Assembly: GCA_038247995.1 (NCBI GenBank)
Contig: JBBRUG010000084.1
Coordinates: 1 to 18,917, forward strand
Reading direction: 5' to 3'
DNA length: 18,917 bases
Origin: JBBRUG01 sp038247995
Lineage (GTDB): Bacteria; Chloroflexota; Chloroflexia; Chloroflexales; Chloroflexaceae
Under the pieces are notes generated by a model. That model saw nothing but the letters and a program-made list of their open reading frames with translations. It was not told where the DNA came from and did not search any database. A program made the translations under genes and the position numbers. Positions 13,563 through 18,917 of this stretch are shown here, piece after piece. The stretch's first letter is position 1. Every line of letters begins with the position of its first letter.

Positions 13563-14345
13563 ATGACGCTCTCGATCGCATTTGATCAGATTGCCGCCGT
13601 CTACGACGCGCAGCGTGCCCACCCCCCCGAAGTTGCGGCGGCAGTGGGGCGCGCTGTGGCCGCTGAGGCGGGTGAGGCGGCGCGAGTTTTGGAACTTGGC
13701 GTCGGCACGGGCCGGATCGCTCTGCCGACCGTCGCCGCCGGTTGCCGGGTCGTTGGGATCGATGTTTCCCACGCGATGCTTGCCGTGGCTCATGGGCGCG
13801 CTCAGGCCGCCGATTTGCCGCTTACGCTATTGCAGGCCGATGCCCAGCGCTTGCCCTTCCACGATGGTGCCTTCGCTGCTGTGCTCGCCGTGCATGTGCT
13901 GCATCTGCTCGCCGATTGGCGGCAGGGCCTGAGTGAACTGCGGCGGGTGATTGCTCCCGGCGGCGCGATCATTCAGGGCGCCGATTGGCGCGACCCGGAC
14001 TCGTGTGTGGGCATGTTGCGCGGGCGGTTGCGCATGGCGGTGATGGATCTCTTGCCTGGGGCGCGTCCGCCCGGCGCCGGCGCGGCGGTTCCGCAGGCGC
14101 TCCAGAAGCTCGGCGGAGTGACGGCCGATCCGGTGGTGGCCGCGCAATGGGTACGCGCAATCAGCCCGGCGTTTGTGATCGAGGGCATGGCTGCCCGCAA
14201 CGATCCCGAAACCTGGGTACTCGCCGATGATCTCCTGGCGGCTGCGCTTGAGCGCGTGCGGGCCTGGGCCGCCATCCAGTGGCCCGATCTCGCTGCCCCG
14301 CAGGACGTTGAGCATCGTTTTACGCTGACGGTCACCCGCTTCTAG
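13563..14345 (+). CDS. Class I SAM-dependent methyltransferase
   Basis: A 260-aa methyltransferase of the Methyltransf_11 kind. Visible: motif I VLELGVGTG (42-50), acidic residue D67 ending the second strand (VVGIDVSHAML), QADAQRLPF (91-99), and LRRVIAPGGAIIQG as the post-motif. The N-terminus AFDQIAAVYDAQRAHP is typical of the family's cap helix. It lacks the features I would expect of BchM and is not an obvious BchU or BchE. It sits tightly between the PucC-like gene (6 nt) and bchF (15 nt), so co-expression with bacteriochlorophyll synthesis is likely, but the substrate is unknown. Most of the sequence is Ala/Arg/Gly rich. Confidence 0.88.
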   Translation: MTLSIAFDQIAAVYDAQRAHPPEVAAAVGRAVAAEAGEAARVLELGVGTGRIALPTVAAGCRVVGIDVSHAMLAVAHGRAQAADLPLTLLQADAQRLPFHDGAFAAVLAVHVLHLLADWRQGLSELRRVIAPGGAIIQGADWRDPDSCVGMLRGRLRMAVMDLLPGARPPGAGAAVPQALQKLGGVTADPVVAAQWVRAISPAFVIEGMAARNDPETWVLADDLLAAALERVRAWAAIQWPDLAAPQDVEHRFTLTVTRF

Positions 14346-14360
14346 AAGGCGAACGGGAAC

Positions 14361-14855
14361 ATGTATACACCCGAACAACTAGCCCGGCGTGAAGCATCAC
14401 CCTGGACACGCGTACAGATTATCCTCGCGCCGATCCAATTCATCGCCTTTCTGATCAGCTTTGTGCTGGTGGTGCGTTATCTGCGCACAGGAGATGGCTA
14501 CCTGGCGACGACGATCAGTATCTGGGTCAAGATTGTCCTGATCTGGGTGTTGACGATTACGGGCATGCTCTGGGAGCACGACGTCTATGGGCATTACTTC
14601 ATGGCTCCCGAGTTCTTTTGGGAAGACATGGGTAATCTGGTGGCAATTATTACCCATAACGCCTACTTCGTCGCTCAATGGATTGGCCTGAGCGACCGCA
14701 ACGTGATGCTGGTGATGCTCTTTGCCTACATCACTTACCTGTTTAATGCAGCCCAATTCATCGTCAAGGGAGTGCGCTCGTCGCGCCAACGGCGACAGCT
14801 TAGCGCCGCGATGAATCTGCGCGAACCAGAGACGGTTCCGGAACTCCCCCACTAG
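14361..14855 (+). CDS. bchF: 2-vinyl bacteriochlorophyllide hydratase BchF
   Basis: A 164-aa membrane protein matching the BchF family end to end: MYTPEQLARREASPWTRVQI at the N-terminus, APIQFIAFLISFVLV, then MLWEHDVYGHYFMAPEFFWE, then NLVAIITHNAYFVAQWIG, and YLFNAAQFI near the C-terminus. It hydrates the C3-vinyl group of (bacterio)chlorophyllide to a 1-hydroxyethyl group on the way to bacteriochlorophyll a. About 3-4 hydrophobic segments are visible (roughly 18-41, 50-70, 89-105 and 114-134). The length is normal and the conserved His/Glu/Asp in the WEHDVYGHYF block are present. The stop is 6 nt before the bchC start, which supports an operon. Confidence 0.95.
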   Translation: MYTPEQLARREASPWTRVQIILAPIQFIAFLISFVLVVRYLRTGDGYLATTISIWVKIVLIWVLTITGMLWEHDVYGHYFMAPEFFWEDMGNLVAIITHNAYFVAQWIGLSDRNVMLVMLFAYITYLFNAAQFIVKGVRSSRQRRQLSAAMNLREPETVPELPH

Positions 14856-14861
14856 AAAGCG

Positions 14862-15857
14862 ATGGTCGCAATGCCTCTTCAGTCACGTGCAGTAGTGATC
14901 CCGCGGCGCAACACGATCGAAATCCGTACCGTTCAGGTCGTTGAACCCGGCCCCGAAGATGTGTTAATCCGGACGGCCTATACGTCGATTAGCGCCGGCA
15001 CCGAGCGGATGTTGCTTGATGGGCGGATGCCGCATCCGCAACTGCTCTTCCCCGTGGTGCCGGGGTACGAGACAGTCGGGCAGGTTGTGCAGGTCGGCGC
15101 ACGCGCTTCACGCGATTTGCTGGGCCAGTGGGTGTATGTCGGCGGTGCGCGCTGCTTCCGCGGCGTGAATCCGGCCTGGGGCGGCCAGAGCGAGTTCATC
15201 AGCGCCGAAGCATCGCGGGTGGTGCCGCTGAATGGGATCGACCCGGCCACCGGCACGATTCTGGCGCTCGCCGCTACAGCGCTCCACGGGATCAACGTTA
15301 GTCAGATCCGGCGTTCCGATCGGGTATTAGTGCTTGGCCAGGGGATTGTCGGCCAACTCGCCGCCCGCCTCGCCCGCCTCGCCGGTGCGGAGTTTGTGGC
15401 TGTCGCCGATCGGGTTGCCGTGCGCTTGAGTAACGCTAAAGCCGATCAGGTAATTGACATTAATAGAGATTCGCTCGATGAGGCGATCGGTGAGTCAAAC
15501 ATCAATGTGCTGATCGAGGCGACCGGTTCGATGCAGGCCCTCGGCGGCGCCCTGCCGCTGCTGGCCAATCACGGGCGGGTGCTCTTGCTCGGCTACTACG
15601 ATAATATCAACATCCCTTATGCCCCTGTCTTCATGCGCGAAGCGCAGATCTTGATCGCCCGCGAGTGGCAGTTCGGCAGGGATGGCGATTTGCCGCGTGT
15701 GCGCGATATGATCGCCTCCGGCGATCTCGATGTGAGCGGGCTGATCACGCATCGCGTACCGCTTGATCGTATTCAAGCCGCCTATCGGATGGCGCTTGAA
15801 GATCCCTCCTGCCTTAAGCTCGTGGTGGAATGGCCGCAGAACAGTTTAGCAGTCTGA
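14862..15857 (+). CDS. bchC: 3-hydroxyethyl bacteriochlorophyllide a dehydrogenase BchC
   Basis: A 331-aa medium-chain dehydrogenase fold enzyme of the BchC branch, oxidising the C3-hydroxyethyl group to acetyl, a late step to bacteriochlorophyll a. Visible: SISAGTERMLLDGRMP (43-57), the BchC signature in place of the zinc-Cys motif of alcohol dehydrogenases; VVPGYETVGQVVQVG (65-79); and the nucleotide-binding GQGIVG (159-164) in VLVLGQGIVGQLAARLARLA. The C-terminus (LITHRVPLDRIQAAYRMAL) is typical of the fold. Start: ATG 14862 lies 6 nt after bchF; Met4 (14871) is an alternative, neither with a strong RBS. An 80-95 nt gap to bchX follows, with no promoter that I can support. Confidence 0.93.
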   Translation: MVAMPLQSRAVVIPRRNTIEIRTVQVVEPGPEDVLIRTAYTSISAGTERMLLDGRMPHPQLLFPVVPGYETVGQVVQVGARASRDLLGQWVYVGGARCFRGVNPAWGGQSEFISAEASRVVPLNGIDPATGTILALAATALHGINVSQIRRSDRVLVLGQGIVGQLAARLARLAGAEFVAVADRVAVRLSNAKADQVIDINRDSLDEAIGESNINVLIEATGSMQALGGALPLLANHGRVLLLGYYDNINIPYAPVFMREAQILIAREWQFGRDGDLPRVRDMIASGDLDVSGLITHRVPLDRIQAAYRMALEDPSCLKLVVEWPQNSLAV

Positions 15858-15952
15858 CCGTTGGGCAGTCTGCTATGTAGGCCGTTCAACGTCAACAAGG
15901 CACCCCGAACTGTGAATGCAACCTGTCAGACTGATAATTGGAGCTTGAAACA

Positions 15953-17185
15953 ATGCCTGCAAACCCTAAGAAGCCGTCCGCCACAAGTAATGCGCGTATG
16001 CTCGCCGTCTATGGTAAGGGCGGGATGGGTAAGTCGTTTTTTACCACGAACCTGGTGAGCAAGTTAGCCTTGCTCGGCAACCGGGTGCTGCAACTCGGAT
16101 GCGACCCGAAGCACGATAGCTGCAATGCGCTCTTCGGTGGGAGCAGCCTGCCGACGCTGGGCGATGTTTGGCGCGAATATAAAGAGGCCGGCCACGAAGA
16201 TGATTTGCAGGCCCAGCATGTGATCTTCAAAACCCAGATTATGGACGGTGCCGCTTCGGTGTATGGCTGTGAGATCGGCGGCCCCGAAGTTGGGCGCGGC
16301 TGTGGTGGGCGTGGGATCACCTTCGGCTTTGATACGCTCGAAAAGTTCGGTATGAGCCAGTGGGATCTCGATTACGTGGTGATGGATTTCCTGGGCGATG
16401 TTGTTTGTGGTGGGTTCGCGACGCCGCTCTCGCGCTCACTCGCCGAAGAGGTGATCATCCTCTGCGGCAACGATCGTCAGAGCCTCTACGCCGCGAACAA
16501 TATTGCCAGCGCCGCCAAATACTTTGCCAGCATGGGCGGGCGGACGCGCCTCGTCGGCCTGATTGTCAACCGCGACGACGGCAGCGGCGTTGCGGCGCGC
16601 TTTGCCGAGCGCATGGGCTTGCCGGTGCTCGCCACGATTCCACTTGATCGCACGATCCGCGAACTCGCCGACGCCTGCAAACTCGCCCTGGTTGATCCGA
16701 AGTTCGATGCGATCTTTGGGCAACTGGCAACGCAGATCATTACCCGCACCCTGCCGGCGGTAGACATGGCCGATGTGCATCCGCTGGAGTACAAAGAGTT
16801 CCTGAGCGTCTTCGGCGCCGAGGAGCCTGATCTTGTGCCCGTCGGAGCCAACGCCGATGAGCTCTTTGGCAGCAAGCGGATCAAGCAGATCCCGACCTTC
16901 GAGCTTGGTCTGATGCAGCGCCCCGTTGGCGATACGCCCGACCTCGACCCGGCCATGAAGCAGGTTGTAGCAAGGCTTTCGCACGATCTGAGCATGTACG
17001 TCACCGAAGCCAATCGCGACCCGAAGAAGGGCATGACGCTCACCGTCGACGGCAACACAACGATCTGCTTTGGCGATGAAGCCGACCTCGACAGCAAAAT
17101 GGCCATCCTCGCCGCGCTCCAGAAGTCGGGCGAGCCATATCGCTACGTCGATCTGCGCCGACCGGGGAGCCCGTTGTATCGGTGA
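15953..17185 (+). CDS. bchX: Chlorophyllide a reductase iron protein subunit X (BchX)
   Basis: A 410-aa NifH/BchL-like ATPase; the dimer carries one [4Fe-4S] cluster and donates electrons to BchYZ, reducing ring B of chlorophyllide a. Visible: P-loop YGKGGMGKS (20-28), switch-like GCDPKHDS (49-56), cluster ligands C117 (GRGCGGRGI) and C152 (DFLGDVVCGGF), and LCGNDRQSLYAANNIASA. The DFLGDVVCGGFATPL form and the neighbouring bchC favour BchX over BchL. Start: ATG 15953 has TTGGAG 9 nt upstream; a TTG at 15938 is part of that RBS. The protein is longer than typical BchX (about 330-360 aa). The final 50 residues (360-410) resemble the end of FtsQ/DivIB proteins. bchY and bchZ do not follow. Confidence 0.93.
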   Translation: MPANPKKPSATSNARMLAVYGKGGMGKSFFTTNLVSKLALLGNRVLQLGCDPKHDSCNALFGGSSLPTLGDVWREYKEAGHEDDLQAQHVIFKTQIMDGAASVYGCEIGGPEVGRGCGGRGITFGFDTLEKFGMSQWDLDYVVMDFLGDVVCGGFATPLSRSLAEEVIILCGNDRQSLYAANNIASAAKYFASMGGRTRLVGLIVNRDDGSGVAARFAERMGLPVLATIPLDRTIRELADACKLALVDPKFDAIFGQLATQIITRTLPAVDMADVHPLEYKEFLSVFGAEEPDLVPVGANADELFGSKRIKQIPTFELGLMQRPVGDTPDLDPAMKQVVARLSHDLSMYVTEANRDPKKGMTLTVDGNTTICFGDEADLDSKMAILAALQKSGEPYRYVDLRRPGSPLYR

Positions 17186-17194
17186 GTGAGCAAT

Positions 17195-17227
17195 GGGGTT
17201 CGGCGGAACTGCGTCCCGCCGAACCCC
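17195..17227 (+). promoter_or_regulatory. Intercistronic hairpin after bchX (12-bp perfect stem)
   Basis: GGGGTTCGGCGG (17195-17206) and CCGCCGAACCCC (17216-17227) pair perfectly around a 9-nt loop, starting 9 nt after the bchX stop and ending 9 nt before the RBS of the next ORF. There is no U-tract, so it is more likely an mRNA stabiliser, a processing site or a partial terminator than a full stop. Confidence 0.75.
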
Positions 17228-17248
17228 GTCATCCATCAGGGATTTGCA

Positions 17249-17410
17249 ATGGATCACGATCCTACCCACCCAACCACCGAATACACGCCCACGCCCTGGT
17301 ATCTGCGCATCCAGTGGTGGGTGGCCGGGCATCTTTGGTGTTGGGGGCGTAGTTTTGAAGAGTTGTCGATCGACGCGCCCGACCTGGCCAACCCGTATTG
17401 GCGGCGGTGA
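17249..17410 (+). CDS. 53-aa aromatic-rich small protein in the bch run
   Basis: A small ORF starting ATG 17249 with AGGGA (17237-17241) 7 nt upstream. It opens with a hydrophilic stretch (MDHDPTHPTTEYTPTP), then an interface-like segment WYLRIQWWVAGHLWCW (17-32) holding most of its Trp, then an acidic stretch EELSIDAPDL and ends NPYWRR. There are 7 Trp in 53 residues. The hydrophobic part is short and interrupted by Arg and His, so it looks like an amphipathic surface helix and not a clear transmembrane span. I recognise no family. The position between bchX and a DUF169 gene and the good RBS support expression with the pathway. Confidence 0.6.
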   Translation: MDHDPTHPTTEYTPTPWYLRIQWWVAGHLWCWGRSFEELSIDAPDLANPYWRR

Positions 17411-17499
17411 CGCAACGGCAAGCAACCGCTTCAGCGCCTCCTATGCGGCGCAGCAGGAGCAGCGCCCTGTAGGGAGCGGTAAGACGAGGACACCCATTC

Positions 17500-18243
17500 A
17501 TGAACCATCCCGTCGATTTGAAATATCTCAACACGCTGCTGGTGGAGAAGATGCGCGTGAAGCGGCGCCCAGTGGCGGTGACGTTTTGTCCCGCTGGGCC
17601 GCCGGCAGGGTATGAGCCGGTGCAGATCGTTGCCTGCGGGATTGTGCGCGCTGCTGAGAGCGGTCGGCATATTTATGTCGATGCCCAGAATCACGACTGC
17701 TGGGTTGGTCAGTATCATCTGGGGTTGAATCCCACGGCCGATGCCTACATCACCGAGGGTGGCTACCTCACCGATGCGCAGGGCTTTTATACGCCCGAAG
17801 CTGCCGGCTGTAACAAGCGCCAGAGCTACTCGCTGCCGGAGGGCATGATCAAAGCCATCGCCGCTGCCCCGCTCGACGAAGTGCCCGACGAAGTGCCTGT
17901 CGATCTGTTGATCTGTGTGGTCGATCCGCAACGGGCCATGCAGATCGCCGGCGCCGCTAGTGTGCGCGAGGGCACCTTCCCGATCGGCGAACTTGGCGCT
18001 TCGGCCTGCTCGTCGATCTTTGCTGCGCCCTACCACACGAAGAACTCGGTGTTCGCCATTGGCGATGGCGGCGGGCGCATGCATAACCGCCTCGATCCCG
18101 GCGAAATGTTCGTTTCTATCCCGGTACAGCACTTCCGATATGTGGTAGAATTGGTTGAGAACTTTCGTATAGATCCACAAAAAATGCGTGAAGTGATAAT
18201 GCCCTCGTTTGGCGCGAAGGCGGCGAAGGCTAGACAGGAGTGA
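17500..18243 (+). CDS. DUF169 domain-containing protein
   Basis: A 247-aa protein that I assign to DUF169 (PF02596) from its overall pattern: N-terminal NTLLVEKMRVKRRPVAVTFC, then IVACGIVRAAESG, the Cys-containing NHDCWVGQYHLGL, CNKRQSYSLPEG, LLICVVDPQRAMQIAGA, LGASACSSIFAAPY, and near the end MFVSIPVQHFRYVVELVENF. Cys at 46, 67 and 104 are spaced among Gly-rich loops and could bind metal or a cofactor. There is no signal peptide or membrane span. The molecular role of the family is not established. The gene lies between bchX and bchI, with GAGGA (17486-17490) 9 nt upstream of ATG 17500, and its 3' end contains the RBS of the next gene. A function in tetrapyrrole metabolism is inference from context. 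Confidence 0.85.
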   Translation: MNHPVDLKYLNTLLVEKMRVKRRPVAVTFCPAGPPAGYEPVQIVACGIVRAAESGRHIYVDAQNHDCWVGQYHLGLNPTADAYITEGGYLTDAQGFYTPEAAGCNKRQSYSLPEGMIKAIAAAPLDEVPDEVPVDLLICVVDPQRAMQIAGAASVREGTFPIGELGASACSSIFAAPYHTKNSVFAIGDGGGRMHNRLDPGEMFVSIPVQHFRYVVELVENFRIDPQKMREVIMPSFGAKAAKARQE

Positions 18244-18246
18244 GTC

Positions 18247-18447
18247 ATGCCTGCTGGTTTTGGCGAGGCAACCCAGATGATCGGCCCGTTTACCCCGGCG
18301 CTGATCTGTTGGGCATCGTTGATCTTGACTGTACTTGGGTTAGCACTGACGTTTCTCTGGACGAATGTGACGGCTTATGCCCGCCGCAATCGCACCGGGC
18401 AGCGTGTGCCAACCGCTGGCTCGGAGACGAAGCGCGCTGAGCGTTGA
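18247..18447 (+). CDS. 66-aa single-span membrane protein, unknown function
   Basis: A small ORF with a strong AGGAG (18236-18240) 6 nt before ATG 18247. The start is 3 nt after the DUF169 stop, so translation is probably coupled. A short N-terminal head (MPAGFGEATQMIGPFTP) leads to one hydrophobic helix at about 18-40 (ALICWASLILTVLGLALTFL), then a polar, Arg/Lys-rich tail (YARRNRTGQRVP and ETKRAER). The charge pattern puts the tail in the cytoplasm. I do not recognise a family; it lacks the His expected in a light-harvesting polypeptide helix. It is the last gene before a clear terminator. Confidence 0.75.
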   Translation: MPAGFGEATQMIGPFTPALICWASLILTVLGLALTFLWTNVTAYARRNRTGQRVPTAGSETKRAER

Positions 18448-18469
18448 TGGTCGTACGTTGACAGCCCTG

Positions 18470-18530
18470 AATCGAGAACCGCCCCTCAGGCGCAGGCGCT
18501 GCCCAGCCTGATACGGTTCTCGATTTTTTG
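18470..18530 (+). terminator. Rho-independent terminator closing the bch/DUF169 transcript
   Basis: AATCGAGAACCG (18470-18481) pairs with CGGTTCTCGATT (18514-18525), and inside it TCAGGC (18486-18491) pairs with GCCTGA (18506-18511). The stem runs into TTTTTT (18524-18529). This is a long two-part stem with a U-tract, the best terminator in the window. It places bchI in a separate transcript or under readthrough. Confidence 0.9.
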
Positions 18531-18548
18531 TTCTTGGTTTAGTTTATT

Positions 18549-18917
18549 ATGACTACTACTGCGAAGTCTGCGCCGGCGGTTCACGCCAATGGCGCCACAG
18601 CCTCAAACGCGCCCGTTCCGCCGTATCCCTTTGTTGCAATCGTTGGTCAGGCCGAGCTAAAGTTAGCGCTCGAGCTCTGTATTATTAGTCCCGGCATTGG
18701 CGGTGTAATGGTCATGGGCCATCGCGGCACGGCGAAATCAACCGCCGTACGCGCCCTGGCGGCCATGCTCCCGCCGATCAAGGCCGTCGCCGGTTGCCCG
18801 TATGCCTGCGCCCCGGAGCGTACCGCCGGCCTCTGTGAGGTCTGCCAACACTCCGATAGCGCCGCAGCGCGCCGGGGGCCGCCGGTGCACAATATTGCGG
18901 TGCCGGTGGTCGATCTG
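18549..18917 (+). CDS. bchI: Magnesium chelatase ATPase subunit I (BchI), 5' part only
   Basis: The frame is open from ATG 18549 to the window end (123 codons, incomplete at the C-terminus). After a polar N-terminal stretch it reads YPFVAIVGQAELKLALELC, ISPGIGGVMV, then Walker A GHRGTAKS (57-64) and TAVRALAAMLPPI, the AAA+ core of BchI/ChlI, which with BchD and BchH inserts Mg2+ into protoporphyrin IX. A Cys cluster C83-x3-C87-x8-C96-x2-C99 follows the Walker A region. No good RBS is seen. The start lies 18 nt after the terminator U-tract, so its promoter would have to overlap the terminator, or it depends on readthrough. BchD shares an N-terminal AAA+ domain and cannot be fully excluded. Confidence 0.85.
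   Translation, partial: MTTTAKSAPAVHANGATASNAPVPPYPFVAIVGQAELKLALELCIISPGIGGVMVMGHRGTAKSTAVRALAAMLPPIKAVAGCPYACAPERTAGLCEVCQHSDSAAARRGPPVHNIAVPVVDL

Noticed and set aside
12687..13793. 368-codon frame on the minus strand
   Set aside because: Antisense shadow of the PucC-like and methyltransferase genes; composition is His/Arg/Gln rich with no family pattern.
15938..15952. TTG start for bchX
   Set aside because: TTGGAG is the ribosome binding site for ATG 15953 at 9-nt spacing.
16436..17425. 329-codon frame on the minus strand opposite bchX
   Set aside because: Antisense shadow of a well-supported gene in GC-rich DNA.
18247..18447. 66-aa protein as a light-harvesting (B808-866 type) polypeptide
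   Set aside because: No His in the hydrophobic helix to ligate bacteriochlorophyll.

Overview
The window looks like a chromosomal segment of a filamentous anoxygenic phototroph of the Chloroflexota (Chloroflexales: Roseiflexus/Chloroflexus type). The basis is GC-rich coding sequence and a bacteriochlorophyll a gene run: a PucC/LhaA-type carrier, a SAM methyltransferase, bchF, bchC, bchX, and the start of a Mg-chelatase subunit I gene. The species assignment is inference; the bch identities rest on recognisable family motifs.

Region 1 (1-3.3 kb): an 8-bp tandem array (24 exact-length units, 102-293) ends at the ribosome binding site of a short-chain dehydrogenase. An XRE-type regulator follows. 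On the minus strand lies a compact trio: a thioredoxin-like/PD-(D/E)XK nuclease fusion broken by an in-frame TAG, a 42-aa ORF and an alpha/beta hydrolase. Region 2 (3.4-6.7 kb): tRNA-Arg(CCG) with encoded CCA, an MFS transporter, dprA, and yhbY on the opposite strand. Region 3 (6.9-11.6 kb, minus strand): two GT2 glycosyltransferases and an RmlD-type reductase (cell-surface polysaccharide or rhamnose), a response-regulator/histidine-kinase hybrid, and a conserved-looking hypothetical protein.

Region 4 (11.64-12.20 kb): a 567-bp AT-rich intergenic region, unlike its surroundings, with five dyad-symmetric sequences and divergent extended -10 promoters. It separates the minus-strand genes from the photosynthesis genes and is the likely control region for the latter.

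Region 5 (12.2-18.9 kb, plus strand): lhaA-like, methyltransferase, bchF, bchC and bchX. Then come a strong intercistronic hairpin, a 53-aa aromatic-rich ORF, a DUF169 gene, a 66-aa single-span membrane protein, a Rho-independent terminator and bchI (cut by the window end). BchF hydrates the C3-vinyl group, BchX is the ATP-dependent electron donor of chlorophyllide reductase (its partners BchY/BchZ are not in the window), and BchC oxidises the C3-hydroxyethyl group. BchI acts at the first committed step, Mg insertion. The methyltransferase, the DUF169 protein and the two small proteins are the parts whose role in this pathway is unknown.

The most unusual signals are: the interrupted thioredoxin-nuclease fusion; a ~106-bp intergenic repeat present twice at the same distance (~50 bp) upstream of yhbY and rmlD; a BchX C-terminal extension that reads like the end of an FtsQ/DivIB protein; the dyad-rich control region; the small uncharacterised proteins inside the bch run; and several unrelated 7-8 bp tandem repeats sitting at gene ends.
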